Shown: positions 53,947-63,351, counted from the stretch's first letter. The stretch is 64,000 bases of DNA from Kitasatospora sp. CB01950 (GCF_001905465.1 NZ_LISX01000003.1:594565-658564), one strand, 5' to 3'. Made by a program: numbers and translations. The notes: generated by a model from the sequence alone, not told the origin.

Positions 53947-55158
53947 TCAGGTGAGCCCGGCGCCGGCGGACTCCGCGACCGCGAGCCGGTAGTGGTCGAC
54001 CAGCCGGTCGCCGACCGCCGCCCAACTGCGGGCGGCCACCGCGGCCCGACCCGCCCGGCCGAGCGCGCGGCGCAACTCCGTGTCCCGGGCGAGCCGCTCC
54101 ACGGCCTCCCGGAAGCCGGAGCCCGCGCCGGGCGGGACGAGGAAGCCGGTGCGTCCGGGGTGGACGATGTCCAACGGTCCGCCGGCCGCCGGGGCGACCA
54201 CGGGCAGTCCGCTGGCCATCGCCTCCTGGAGGGTCTGGCCGAAGGTCTCGAACGGCCCGGGGTGGGCGAACACGTCGAACGAGGCGTACAGCCGGGCGAG
54301 TTCGTGCCCGGTGCGGCGGCCCAGGAACAGCGCGTCGGGCAGCGCGGCGGCCAGCCGGGCGCGGCACGGGCCGTCACCGACGACCACCAGCCGTACGCCC
54401 TGGAGCCGGGACGCCTCGGCCAGCCGGTCGACCTGCTTCTCCTGCGCCAGCCGTCCGACGTAGCCCACCAGGACCTCGCCGGGGCGGCCGAGGCGTCGGC
54501 GCAGGGCCTCGTCCCGGTGGCCGGGGTGGAACCGAACGCAGTCGACGCCGCGCGGCCACAGGTGGACCCGGGGGATGCCGTGGGCCGCGAGGGTGTCGAC
54601 CGAGGACCGGGACGGCGCGAGGGTCCGTACGGCCGCCCCGTGGATCCGCCGCAGCCGGCGCCAGGCCAGCCGGGCCCCGGCCGCCCCGGCGAAGGGCAGG
54701 TAGGTCCGGGCGTAGGCGGCGAGGTCGGTCTGGTACACCGCCACGACGGGGACGCCCGCCCGCTCGGCCGCTGCGGCTCCGGCCGCCCCGAGCACGAACG
54801 GGCCGGCCAGGTGGACCACGTGCGGACGGTGCCGCCCGATGGCGTCGGCGACCAGGGGCCCGGGCAGGGCGATCCGCACCTCCGGGTAGCCGGGCAGCGG
54901 CAGGGACGGGACCCGGACCACCTCGCAGCCGTACGCGGCGGAGCGGTGCCCGCCGTCGCGTCGCCACGTCGCCGGGGTCACCACGAGCGGGGCGTGCCCG
55001 CGGGCCAGCAGGTGTTCGGCGGTCCGCAGGACGCTGTGGGCCACGCCGTTGAGCTGCGGGGCGAAGGACTCGGTGACGATCACCACCCGCAGCCGTTCGC
55101 CGCCGGAGGCCGGACCGTCCGCGGCGGGTGCCGCCGGCCCGGGCAGAACGCCGTTCAC
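53947..55158 (-). CDS. Glycosyltransferase family 4 (GT-B)
   Basis: A 403-residue GT-B enzyme. The N-terminal acceptor domain has VTESFAPQLNGVAHSVLRTAEHL, as in the phosphatidylinositol mannosyltransferase and MgtA-like group; the donor site reads GPFETFGQTLQEAMASGLPVVA, containing the E-x7-E motif. It would transfer a sugar from a nucleotide donor to a lipid acceptor at the membrane. GTG start overlaps the desaturase stop (GTGA) with GGAGG eight bases upstream. MgtA-type glucuronosyl-diacylglycerol mannosyltransferase is a good guess but not proven. Confidence 0.87.
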   Translation of the reverse strand: MNGVLPGPAAPAADGPASGGERLRVVIVTESFAPQLNGVAHSVLRTAEHLLARGHAPLVVTPATWRRDGGHRSAAYGCEVVRVPSLPLPGYPEVRIALPGPLVADAIGRHRPHVVHLAGPFVLGAAGAAAAERAGVPVVAVYQTDLAAYARTYLPFAGAAGARLAWRRLRRIHGAAVRTLAPSRSSVDTLAAHGIPRVHLWPRGVDCVRFHPGHRDEALRRRLGRPGEVLVGYVGRLAQEKQVDRLAEASRLQGVRLVVVGDGPCRARLAAALPDALFLGRRTGHELARLYASFDVFAHPGPFETFGQTLQEAMASGLPVVAPAAGGPLDIVHPGRTGFLVPPGAGSGFREAVERLARDTELRRALGRAGRAAVAARSWAAVGDRLVDHYRLAVAESAGAGLT

Positions 55159-56234
55159 CGGACGGCCTCCGCTGAGCCGGCAGCGCCCGAGCCGGCAGCG
55201 CCCGAGTCGGCCGGGACGGAGCGGCCGACCGCGTGCAGGTCCCGCCGGATCTCCCGGAAACAGGCAGTCAGCCCGGCGTCCGCGTACGGTACGCCGATCT
55301 CCGCACAGTAGGCGCGCACCAGGTGCGAGGCCGGGCGCAGGGCCGCCGCCGGCATGGCGGGAAAGAGGTGGTGCTCGATCTGGTACCCGAGGCCGCCGAA
55401 GAGGGCGTGGACGAACCGGCCCGCCCGCAGGTTGCGGGAGGGCAGCACCTGCCGCCGGAGGAAGCCGGTGCGCCCGGCGTCCGGGCCGGTCATCGGCATC
55501 CCCTTGTGGTTGGGGGCGAAGACGCAGCCCAGGTAGATGCCGAGCAGCGCCCCGAACAGCACGGTGAAGGCGAGCGCCTGGAACGGCGTGAGGACGGCGA
55601 CCGCGAGGGCCACGGCGAGGACGTGGTGCAGGAGGGCGAGGACGCGCTCCAGGACCGGGCGGCGGACGGTGCCGCGGACGAGGGTCACGCCGGTGGCCAC
55701 CAGCAGTCCGAGCGCCTGGAGGGACAGCAGCGGGAAGAACAGCTCCGCCTGATACCGCGCCACGAACCGCCGCAACCTCCTGGCCCGCCGGGCCTGTTCG
55801 GCGGTGCGGACGAAGAGCAGGGAGTCGGCGGCAGGGTCGTGGCCCACCCGGTTCGGGTGGGCGTGGTGCCGGTTGTGGTCCTCGACCCACCAGCCGTAGC
55901 TCATGCCGACCACCAGGTTGCCCAGCACGATGCCCGCCAGGTCGGTCGTCCGGCGGCCGGCGAACACCGCGCGGTGCGCGACGTCATGGCCGAGCAGCGC
56001 CAACTGGCCGAACAGCAGGGCGAACAGCGGCGCCAGGCCGAGCTGCCACCAGCTCTCGCCGAGCGCCACGAAGCAGACCAGCAGCCCCGCCAGCGCCGCG
56101 ACCAGCACTGCACCGCGGGACGCGTAGTACAGCGGGCGCCGGCGCAGCAGCCCGGCCCGGTCGACCCGCCGGTACAGCTCGGCGAACTCACCGCGCCGGG
56201 CGGTTCCGTCACCCGAGGGGTCCTGAACGGTCAT
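55155..56234 (-). CDS. Membrane fatty acid desaturase
   Basis: A 359-residue integral membrane di-iron enzyme. Its three histidine boxes are GHDVAHRAVF, DHNRHHAHPN and QIEHHLFP, arranged between membrane helices as in front-end/acyl-lipid desaturases; QIEHH is typical of the DesA3/delta-6-like group. It introduces a double bond into an acyl chain using O2. It is the first gene of the desaturase-glycosyltransferase-hydrolase operon. ATG is preceded by CCGGAG. No ferredoxin gene is adjacent. Confidence 0.9.
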   Translation of the reverse strand: MTVQDPSGDGTARRGEFAELYRRVDRAGLLRRRPLYYASRGAVLVAALAGLLVCFVALGESWWQLGLAPLFALLFGQLALLGHDVAHRAVFAGRRTTDLAGIVLGNLVVGMSYGWWVEDHNRHHAHPNRVGHDPAADSLLFVRTAEQARRARRLRRFVARYQAELFFPLLSLQALGLLVATGVTLVRGTVRRPVLERVLALLHHVLAVALAVAVLTPFQALAFTVLFGALLGIYLGCVFAPNHKGMPMTGPDAGRTGFLRRQVLPSRNLRAGRFVHALFGGLGYQIEHHLFPAMPAAALRPASHLVRAYCAEIGVPYADAGLTACFREIRRDLHAVGRSVPADSGAAGSGAAGSAEAVR

Positions 56235-56566
56235 GCCACCACTCCGGTCTCGGCGTGCCCTGGCCGCCCGAGGCCGCACACCGTCGCCCGGGCGGGGAGG
56301 ACCCGATTCTTCCGCGCCCGAATCGTCGCCGTTCCGCACCTCGGAGGAGAGCGACCCGATCGGGTGAGCCGCTGCCGCCGGTACCCGAGCTGCTGTTCGG
56401 CGGTCGACGGCCCGCACGCCCCGCCGCCGGGCCGGTTGGCACCACGCTCACGCACCGGGCCTCGAACCGCCGTACCGGCACCCGTGAACGGCTCCGCCCG
56501 CACCGGCCCGGCCCCAACACCCCGCCCGTGCAACGGAAATGCCCGGCGTCGGTGGGTGAGTGGGTG
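56235..56566. other. Gap without a gene
   Basis: About 330 bp between the desaturase start and the end of the RNase H gene. No coding frame with matching codon bias, hairpin or repeat of note was seen; it must contain the desaturase promoter. Confidence 0.4.
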
Positions 56567-57235
56567 TCAGTGGGCGGCGGCGCAGTCCGGGTGGCCCCAG
56601 CCGGAGCCGACCTTGGTGATGGTGGCGCCCTTGGGGTAGGCGGAGCCGCACGGGCAGGTGCCGGGGAACCGGGCGGCGAGGGTGCGGCCCGTGCCCTTCG
56701 CGGCAGTGGAACGGCGGGGCTTGGCCGGGGCCTTGGCGGAGCTCTGCGGTTCGGGCTCGGGCAGGTCGGCTGCGGTGCCGGCCGCGCCCTGCTGGGTGCG
56801 GGCGGCGTCGCTGGCGGCCTTGTCCGCGACGGCGTTCAGCGGGTCGCCGTTCACCTGGTGGGCGGCGACGTACACGAAGGTGACGTCCCGCCCGGTCAGC
56901 AGCGCGTCGATGCGCTGGATCAGCTCCTGATTGGCGACCGGCTTGCCCGCGGCGGTCTTCCAGCCGTTGCGCTTCCACCCCGGCAGCCACTTGGTGACGG
57001 CGTCACGCGTGTACGTGCTGTCCAGCCGCACCTCCAGCGGCACCCCGGGGTCGGTGGCGGCCAGCAACCGCTGAAGAGCCGTCAACTCGCCGACGTTGTT
57101 GGTGCTGTGCCCCAGCGCCCCGGACTCCCACCGCTGCGGCACGGCGGCGGTGTCGGCGACCACGTACGCCCAGCCCGCCGGCCCGGGGTTGCCCTTGGCT
57201 GCTCCGTCACATGCGGCGATCACTCGTTCGACCAT
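56567..57235 (-). CDS. Ribonuclease HI with C-terminal Cys-rich extension
   Basis: A 222-residue RNase H that cleaves RNA in RNA-DNA hybrids. Catalytic acids sit at D10 (ACDGAAKGNPG), E50 (NNVGEL) and D72 (RLDST), with AHQVNGDPLNAVAD supplying histidine and the last aspartate. After about residue 150 comes a Pro/Ala linker and a small domain with CPCGSAYPKGATI and GHPDC, three cysteines and a histidine that could bind zinc. Such tails occur in other actinomycete RNase HI proteins. It is divergent from the SDR gene. Confidence 0.9.
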   Translation of the reverse strand: MVERVIAACDGAAKGNPGPAGWAYVVADTAAVPQRWESGALGHSTNNVGELTALQRLLAATDPGVPLEVRLDSTYTRDAVTKWLPGWKRNGWKTAAGKPVANQELIQRIDALLTGRDVTFVYVAAHQVNGDPLNAVADKAASDAARTQQGAAGTAADLPEPEPQSSAKAPAKPRRSTAAKGTGRTLAARFPGTCPCGSAYPKGATITKVGSGWGHPDCAAAH

Positions 57236-57434
57236 GTGTTGATCATGCCAGCTTCCGTGCGGACCACGGTCCGCGCCTTCGCCGCTCACCCGCTTCGCGC
57301 GCCCGCGGTCGTCGATCCGGGCCGTCCGGGTGTTCCGGGACGTGTCCGGCGCCGGGGCGTGCCCGTGGTGGCCGACCGTGGGGCGTGCGGTCGAATCCGC
57401 GACCGCGGGAAGCAGCGAACGGGAAGGTGGAGAC

Positions 57435-58331
57435 GTGGGACGGAGTGTCGTCGTCACGGACGCCGATCACGGGATCGGCGAGGAGGCGGCCCTGCGGCTG
57501 GCCGGTGCGGGGTTCGAGGTGGTGGCGACGGGCAGCACGCGGGCGGGGGTCGAGCGGCTGCGGGCGCGGGCGCGGGACGGTGGGGTGCGGCTTCGGGTGG
57601 TGGGGCTCGACGTGACCGAGCCGGGGGCGTGCGAGGAGGTGCTGGGGGACGTCCGACGGTGGACGGGCGGGGGTCCCTGGGCTCTGGTGAACCATGTCGC
57701 GGTCGCGGCGGCACGAGCCGTGGAGGACACGAGCGAGGAACAGGCCCGTCGGCTGATGGAGGCCAACGTGTTCGCCCAGGCGCGGATCGCCCGGCTGGTG
57801 CTGCCGGCCATGCGTCGGGCCGGTGGCGGACGGATCGTCACGGTCTCCTCGGCCGCGGCGCGGGCGGTTCTGCCGTTGCTCGGCTGGTACAGCGCCAGCC
57901 GGGCGGCCGCCGCCGCCCTGCACCACGCGCTGCGGGTGGAGGCGGCGCCGTTCGGGGTGCGGGTCGTCCTGGTCGAGCACGGGTTCCACACCACCGGGCT
58001 CGTCGACCAGGCCGTCCGGACGCTGGCCGAGCCCAGTGCGGTCTCACCCCGCTTCTCCGACTGCTACCGGGCCGTCGCCGCGGCGCTCGGCGACCGGCCC
58101 CGCCTGGTCGGCCCCGAGCGGGCGGCCGCCGCCGTGCACCGGGCCCTGGTTGCGGACCGCCCGAGAGCGAGGTATCGCGTCGGCCGGGACGCGCGGGTGG
58201 GGGCGGCGCTGGACGCCTGCGCCCCGTTCGTGGTGGGCGACGCGGTCAAGCGTGCGCTGCTGGGCCTGTCCGGTCCGCCGTCGCGGGCGGAGCGGCTGTT
58301 GGCGCGGCTCTGCGGGCTGCCGGAGTTCTGA
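57435..58331 (+). CDS. SDR paralogue with degenerate catalytic motifs
   Basis: A 298-residue short-chain dehydrogenase-like protein, clearly paralogous over its full length to the SDR at 61096. The cofactor glycine motif reads TDADHGIG in place of TGATSGIG, NNAG has become NHVA, and the active site YxxxK is Y152-SAS-R156, lysine lost. The serine (VTVSSAAA) and Asn of ANVF remain. Activity is doubtful; a structural or regulatory partner of the intact paralogue is possible. GTG at 57435 follows GGTGGAGAC. Confidence 0.82.
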   Translation: MGRSVVVTDADHGIGEEAALRLAGAGFEVVATGSTRAGVERLRARARDGGVRLRVVGLDVTEPGACEEVLGDVRRWTGGGPWALVNHVAVAAARAVEDTSEEQARRLMEANVFAQARIARLVLPAMRRAGGGRIVTVSSAAARAVLPLLGWYSASRAAAAALHHALRVEAAPFGVRVVLVEHGFHTTGLVDQAVRTLAEPSAVSPRFSDCYRAVAAALGDRPRLVGPERAAAAVHRALVADRPRARYRVGRDARVGAALDACAPFVVGDAVKRALLGLSGPPSRAERLLARLCGLPEF

Positions 58332-58434
58332 CGGCGGGGCGCCGGTCGGCCGGTGCCGCGCAGGGGTTGGACCAATCCGGTGAGCGCGTGAATCACGATG
58401 GTGGAGCCTGGCCGACGGGTTGTGTTCCGGCCGC

Positions 58435-58447
58435 TACGGTCCTGGCG
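58435..58447 (+). promoter_or_regulatory. Leaderless promoter of the KASIII gene
   Basis: TACGGT at 58435-58440 ends six bases before the GTG start and no ribosome binding site is present. This predicts a promoter separate from the upstream SDR gene. Confidence 0.4.
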
Positions 58448-59475
58448 TGATCACCGTACGTGCACGGCTGGCCGGGGTGGCGGTCCAGCTGCCGGAGACC
58501 TGGGTTCCCATGGCGGAGCGGGAGGCGCAAGTCGCCGCCGCGAGCGCCTCGTTCAGCCCGCCGCCGGGCCTGGTGACCCAGCTGACCGGTGTCGAGGGCG
58601 TCCACCTGGCGGCGCCGGACGAGCAGCCGTCCGACCTGGCGGTCGCCGCCGCCCGCAAAGCGCTGGCGGAGAGCGGGCACGGTGCCGACGACATCGATTT
58701 GCTGATCTTCGCCGCCAGCTGCCAGGACCACACGGAGCCGGCCACGGCCCACGTCGTCGCGGCCAAGCTCGGTCTGTCGTGCCCGGCGCTGGACGTGAAG
58801 AACGCCTGCAACAGCGTGCTCAACGCCGTCGAGCTCACCCAGGCGCTGATCTCGACGGGGCAGTACCGGACCGTGCTGATCGCCTGCGGTGAACGGGCGG
58901 CGGATGCCACCCGGCTGAACGTCCCCGACGCGGCGGCGTTCGCGCGGGCGTTCCCCGGCTACGGATTCTCCGACGCCGGCGCCGCCCTGGTCCTCACCGC
59001 GGGAGACGGCGAACCCTCGGCGCCCGGAGTGCTGGGCTGCCGCTTCGTCGCCGACTCCGCCGCCTGGTCCTCGGCAGTCGTCCGGTACGGCGGATCTGCG
59101 GCGCTGCGCGAGCCGAGCGAGGAGGGACGGTACTTCCGGATGGACAGCACCGCGATGCGCAGCCGGCTTCGCGCGCTGTGGCCGGGCCTTCGCCTCTTCT
59201 TGGACGAACTGGGCCTCGCCTGGCGGGACTTCGCGTTCATCGGCGTGCACCAGGTGGCGACGGGCGACATCCGCACCATGCTCGCCGTGGAGCCCACGAT
59301 GCCCGCGGACCGGCTGGTCCTGACCCTCCCGCGACACGGGAACATCGCCTCCGCCTCCCTGCCGCTGCAACTCGTGCGGGCCCGGGAGAGCGGCCTGGCC
59401 GGGCCGGGAGACCTGGTCGCGCTCATCGGACTCGCCGCGGGCGCCAGCGCGGGCCTGGTAGTGCTGCGCCTGTAG
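58447..59475 (+). CDS. Beta-ketoacyl-ACP synthase III (FabH-like)
   Basis: A 342-residue thiolase-fold condensing enzyme. The catalytic triad is complete: C121 in KNACNSV, H268 in GVHQVA and N299 in RHGNIAS. FabH-type enzymes start chains by joining an acyl-CoA to malonyl-ACP; secondary-metabolite relatives also transfer acyl groups to other acceptors. Clustered with an ACP and a KASII, it may prime a dedicated fatty-acyl or polyketide chain. It is divergent enough from housekeeping FabH (QLPETW opening, lacking the usual GTGSYxP) to suggest specialised use. Confidence 0.88.
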   Translation: MITVRARLAGVAVQLPETWVPMAEREAQVAAASASFSPPPGLVTQLTGVEGVHLAAPDEQPSDLAVAAARKALAESGHGADDIDLLIFAASCQDHTEPATAHVVAAKLGLSCPALDVKNACNSVLNAVELTQALISTGQYRTVLIACGERAADATRLNVPDAAAFARAFPGYGFSDAGAALVLTAGDGEPSAPGVLGCRFVADSAAWSSAVVRYGGSAALREPSEEGRYFRMDSTAMRSRLRALWPGLRLFLDELGLAWRDFAFIGVHQVATGDIRTMLAVEPTMPADRLVLTLPRHGNIASASLPLQLVRARESGLAGPGDLVALIGLAAGASAGLVVLRL

Positions 59476-59507
59476 CGCGCCCGCTCCACGATCCGAAGGC
59501 TTTCCCC

Positions 59508-59837
59508 ATGCATTCTCAACTTCTCATCGGAAAGCAGGAATTGATGGTCTCGCTGTACGACTCGATGAAGGAGAACCTCGCCGCGCACTTCCGGATCGAT
59601 CCGGAGACCGTCACCCCGGACGCGACGCTGGAATCCCTCGGCCTGGACTCCCTCGCCCTGGTCGAGCTGATGTGCGTGCTGCGGGACAACCTGGGCCTGC
59701 GGACTCCCGACGGCGACGGGCTGATGTCCCTGCAAGGGACCTTCGCCGACCTCGTCGAAGCCGTCGAGCAGGCGCAGCCCGCCGTGGTGATCCCGGCGGC
59801 AGCCGGTCCCGTCCCCGCCCGGGTGCCGTCGCGGTGA
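59508..59837 (+). CDS. Acyl carrier protein
   Basis: A 109-residue carrier protein with phosphopantetheine site S48 in LGLDSLALVEL. A Pro/Ala-rich C-terminal extension of about 20 residues is not standard. ATG at 59508 has AAGG nine bases upstream; an ATG at codon 13 is also possible. The stop overlaps the KASII GTG (GTGA). It probably carries the chain handled by the flanking condensing enzymes. Confidence 0.92.
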   Translation: MHSQLLIGKQELMVSLYDSMKENLAAHFRIDPETVTPDATLESLGLDSLALVELMCVLRDNLGLRTPDGDGLMSLQGTFADLVEAVEQAQPAVVIPAAAGPVPARVPSR

Positions 59838-61057
59838 CGGGAGGCGAGGTCGCCGTCACCGGGCTCGGCCTGGTCACCGCAGCCGGCATCGGCGTGGCGG
59901 AGACCTGGCGCGGGGTGTGCGAAGGCCGGTCGACGGCGGCGCTCGACCCGGAGCTGGGGGACATTCCCGTCCCCCTGAGCTGCCGGGTCCAAGGGTTCGA
60001 CGCGGACGCGGTGATGGGATCCCAGGTGTGGCGGACCGACCGCACCGTCCACCTCGCGCTCGCCGCAGTGCGGGAGGCCGTCGCCGACGCCGGACTGGAC
60101 CCGCTCACCTGGGACGGCGCGCGGGTCGCGGTGGTGATCGGCGTCGGCTGCGAAAGCCGGGACGCCGGCCTGCGGGCCACCGCGAAGTACCTGGACCACG
60201 CCTACGACACCATCTCGCCGCTGACCATCCCGAAGTTGCTCACCAACGCGCCCGTCGGTGAGGTCGGGATCGCGCTGAACGCGCTCGGGCCGTCCCTGGC
60301 GGTCAACACGGCGTGCGCCTCCGGTGCCACCGCCCTGGCCACCGCCCGGGACCTGCTGCTGGCCGGGCGCTGCGACATCGCCCTGGCCGGCGGCGCGGAG
60401 GCCGCCTGCCACCCGGTGACCTCCGTGTCGTTCTCCCAGATGAAGGCGCTGTCGACCCGGCTGCACGATCCGGCCGGCGCGAGCCGCCCCTTCGACGCCG
60501 ACCGGGACGGCTTCGTCCTGGGCGAGGGCGCCGGGATGCTCGTCCTGGAACGGACGGCGGACGCCCGGGCCCGCCGGGCCCCCGTGCACGCGCTGTTCGC
60601 CGGTCACGGCCTGTCCGGCGACGGCCACCACCCCACTGCCGGCCACCCCGAGGGCGCGGGCATCGAACGGGCCTTCCGCGCCGCCCTCGCCGACGCGGGA
60701 ATGGAGCCGGCGGACATCGGCCACCTCAACGCGCACGGCACCTCCACCCGGATGAACGACCGGATCGAGGGCCGGACCATGAGCCGGATCTTCCGCGGCC
60801 GCCCGCCGGCGATCACGTCGCCCAAGGGCGTCATCGGACACACCCTCGGCGCGGCCGGGGCCATCGACGCGGCCCTGAGCGTGCTGTCCCTGATGCACCG
60901 GACGATCCCGCCCACCGCCAACTTCCACCGCCTCGACCCGGACCTCGACCTGGACGTCGTCGCCAAGACGCCGCGCAGCGTCCGGATGGACGCGGTCGCC
61001 AGCAACTCCCTGGGCTTCGGCGGCCACAACACCGTACTGATCCTGCGCCGAGCCTGA
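59834..61057 (+). CDS. Beta-ketoacyl-ACP synthase II-like
   Basis: A 407-residue elongating condensing enzyme. C161 (VNTACASG), the histidine of NAHGTST, the lysine-containing SPKGVIGHT and its histidine form a full Cys-His-His site, and GFGGHNTVLIL ends the fold. It elongates acyl-ACP with malonyl-ACP. No chain-length-factor partner is seen in the window, so it is closer to FabF or to highly reducing type II polyketide KS than to aromatic minimal PKS. Coupled to the ACP gene. Confidence 0.9.
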   Translation: MTGGEVAVTGLGLVTAAGIGVAETWRGVCEGRSTAALDPELGDIPVPLSCRVQGFDADAVMGSQVWRTDRTVHLALAAVREAVADAGLDPLTWDGARVAVVIGVGCESRDAGLRATAKYLDHAYDTISPLTIPKLLTNAPVGEVGIALNALGPSLAVNTACASGATALATARDLLLAGRCDIALAGGAEAACHPVTSVSFSQMKALSTRLHDPAGASRPFDADRDGFVLGEGAGMLVLERTADARARRAPVHALFAGHGLSGDGHHPTAGHPEGAGIERAFRAALADAGMEPADIGHLNAHGTSTRMNDRIEGRTMSRIFRGRPPAITSPKGVIGHTLGAAGAIDAALSVLSLMHRTIPPTANFHRLDPDLDLDVVAKTPRSVRMDAVASNSLGFGGHNTVLILRRA

Positions 61058-61095
61058 TCCGCCCCCGACCGGGCCGGAACCGAGAAAGGACGACC

Positions 61096-62001
61096 ATGAC
61101 ACCTCCTCGCAGCGTGGTGATCACCGGCGCCACCAGCGGCATCGGGAAAGCCACCGCCCTGCGGATGGCCGCCGCAGGGTTCGAGGTGTTCGCCACCGCA
61201 CGCAGCCCGGAGAAAGCGGAGAAACTGCGCGCCGAGGCAGCGGAACACGGGCTGGCGCTGCGGACGGCCGCCCTGGACGTCACCGACCCCCGGGCCTGCG
61301 CCGATGTCTTCGGCGAGATCGCCGACCGGACCGGCGGCGGACCGTGGGCCGTGGTGAACAACGCCGGCGTCACGCTGCCGCGCGCCGTGGAGGACGTCGA
61401 CGAGGCCGACGCGCGCCACGTCATGGAGGTCAACGTCCACGCCCCGGCCCGCATCGCCGGCCTGGTCCTGCCGGCGATGCGGGCCAGGGGGTACGGGCGC
61501 ATCGTCAACGTGTCGTCGGCGTCCGCCGTCGCCACCCTGCCGTTCGCGGGCTGGTACAGCGCGAGCAAGGCCGCGCTCAGCGCGCTCACCCACGCCCTGC
61601 GGATGGAGAGCGCCCCGTTCGGCGTGGAGACGGTGCTGATCGAACCGGGCTTCCACCGCAGCGCCATCCTCGGCCACGCCGAGAGCCGGCTCACCGTCCC
61701 GAGCCGGATCTCGGAGCACTACACCGCCTGCTACCGCACGCTGGCCCGCGCCATGGGGGACACCGGCCGGTATCCGGGGCCGGAGCCGGTGGCCGAGGCG
61801 ATCCACCGGGCGCTCACCGCCCGCCGACCCAAAGCCCGCTACCTGGTGGGCACCGACGCCCGTATCGCCGCCAGGTTCGACGCGCTGGCGCCCTACGCGG
61901 TCAGTGACCGGTTGAAAGCCGTCCTCGTCGGGGCACGCGGATCCGGCGGGCGGGCCGAGCGGCTGGCCGGGCGTCTCATGGGCCTCGGCCCCTTCTGCTG
62001 A
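61096..62001 (+). CDS. Short-chain dehydrogenase/reductase (intact)
   Basis: A 301-residue classical SDR with TGATSGIG (cofactor), NNAG, the catalytic serine in NVSSASA and YSASK. It probably reduces a carbonyl, with NADPH preferred from the TARSPEK region. It is paralogous to the degenerate SDR at 57435 and follows the KASII by 38 bp with AAAGGACGACC before its ATG. In this cluster it may reduce a ketoacyl or ketone intermediate; its length and C-terminal tail differ from standard FabG. Confidence 0.9.
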   Translation: MTPPRSVVITGATSGIGKATALRMAAAGFEVFATARSPEKAEKLRAEAAEHGLALRTAALDVTDPRACADVFGEIADRTGGGPWAVVNNAGVTLPRAVEDVDEADARHVMEVNVHAPARIAGLVLPAMRARGYGRIVNVSSASAVATLPFAGWYSASKAALSALTHALRMESAPFGVETVLIEPGFHRSAILGHAESRLTVPSRISEHYTACYRTLARAMGDTGRYPGPEPVAEAIHRALTARRPKARYLVGTDARIAARFDALAPYAVSDRLKAVLVGARGSGGRAERLAGRLMGLGPFC

Positions 62002-62035
62002 GCCCGAGCCCGTCGAGGAAAGGACGAGGAGAACC

Positions 62036-63334
62036 GTGTCGAGACGGAGAGGGACCGATGCCGGTGAGGCGGTCGCCGCGAGTCCGGCGGACCGGCTGAT
62101 GCTCGCGGAGGCCCGGGCCGACGTCCACGACTCGCGCGTGCAGGTCGGCGTCTTCAGCCGCATGCCGGGGCCGGCCCCCGCGCTGGACGACCTGAAGGCG
62201 CTCCTCGCGGACGCGGTCGACCGGGCGCCGACGCTGTCCTACCGGATCACCGGTCGGGGCCGCCGCGCACGCTGGGAGGTGGACCCCGGGTTCGACATCG
62301 GCCGCCACGTGCTGGAGTGCCGGGTCCGGCCCGGCCGGAGCGTCCAGCAGGCGGTCATGGACGCGCTGCGGGCGAACCCGCTGCCGCGCGAGCACCCGCT
62401 GTGGAGCGTGATCGTGCTGCACGGCTACCGCCAGGACGAGTTCACCCTCTGCTACCGGGCCCACCACGCCTTCCAGGACGGCATGGCGGTGGCCCGGACC
62501 TGCGAAGCCGTCTTCGGCGGAGCCGCCCTGAACCGGCCCGAACCGCTCCCGGCACCGGAACGCCCGCCCGCCAGGCTGCTCCTGACGGTGTTTCGGGAGT
62601 TCGGCCGGATCGCCTGGCGGCCCGCCCGCTGGCTGCCCCGCGCGACGAGCAAGGACGGCCCAACTCCGGCTCTGCACACCGCCGTTCTGGATGCCGACGC
62701 CGTCCGGGCGGTCGCCGCGGGCACCGGCGCCACACCCGCGCAGATCGCCCTGGCCGTCCTCGCCGGAGCCCTGCGGGCCTGGCAACCCCAGCACTGGACG
62801 GACCGGCCCGACCGGAGGCAGCGACGCGGCCTGCCGACGCTCCTGAGCATGAGCCTTCGCCCCTTCACCGACCGCTCAGCCCTGGGAACCCAGGCCGGCC
62901 TGCTGCCCGTGGCGCTCCCGTGTGCGGAGCCGTCGCCGCTGCGCCGCCTCGAACAGGTGCGCGCCCACGGTGCGAGCGCCAGGATCAGCCTCCACCACCG
63001 TGCCCAGTCGTACATCTGGCGCCGCCTGCCGTACCCGCTGACCCGGGCCTTCTGGACGGCGTCGGTGTGGGCGTCCCCGGGCTACCTGGTCACCACGTCC
63101 TACATGCTTCCGCCCGGGCTCCGCGGCTCGGTCGTCGACTCCGGAGCGGTCTTCACCGTCCCGCAACTCATGCGCGGTTCGGCCGGGACGGTCCAGTTCA
63201 TCGCCCAGGGCAGCAGCGTCACCGCGTCGCTGCTGTTCGATCCCGCGGTCCCCGGCGTGGAGCGACTGCCGGACCTCATGGCACGCGCGCTCGCCGACCT
63301 CCGGGCAGCCCTGCCGGGCGCCGGCGCCGGGTGA
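62036..63334 (+). CDS. Wax ester synthase/diacylglycerol acyltransferase-like protein
   Basis: A 432-residue acyltransferase of the WS/DGAT family. The active-site HHxxxDG motif is H143-H149 region (AHHAFQDGMAV). The two-domain CAT-like fold and the LPTLLSMSLRP segment are consistent. The family transfers a fatty acyl group from CoA to an alcohol or diacylglycerol. In this cluster it could esterify the product of the condensing enzymes. GTG is preceded by AAAGGACGAGGAG. It ends in a hairpin shared with the convergent LnmK-like gene. Confidence 0.86.
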   Translation: MSRRRGTDAGEAVAASPADRLMLAEARADVHDSRVQVGVFSRMPGPAPALDDLKALLADAVDRAPTLSYRITGRGRRARWEVDPGFDIGRHVLECRVRPGRSVQQAVMDALRANPLPREHPLWSVIVLHGYRQDEFTLCYRAHHAFQDGMAVARTCEAVFGGAALNRPEPLPAPERPPARLLLTVFREFGRIAWRPARWLPRATSKDGPTPALHTAVLDADAVRAVAAGTGATPAQIALAVLAGALRAWQPQHWTDRPDRRQRRGLPTLLSMSLRPFTDRSALGTQAGLLPVALPCAEPSPLRRLEQVRAHGASARISLHHRAQSYIWRRLPYPLTRAFWTASVWASPGYLVTTSYMLPPGLRGSVVDSGAVFTVPQLMRGSAGTVQFIAQGSSVTASLLFDPAVPGVERLPDLMARALADLRAALPGAGAG

Positions 63335-63351
63335 CCGCGGCGGGCGGTCAC
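63331..63351. terminator. Hairpin across two convergent stops
   Basis: GTGACCGC (63331-63338) pairs perfectly with GCGGTCAC (63344-63351), 5-base loop, over the stop codons of the acyltransferase and the LnmK-like gene. Confidence 0.6.
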
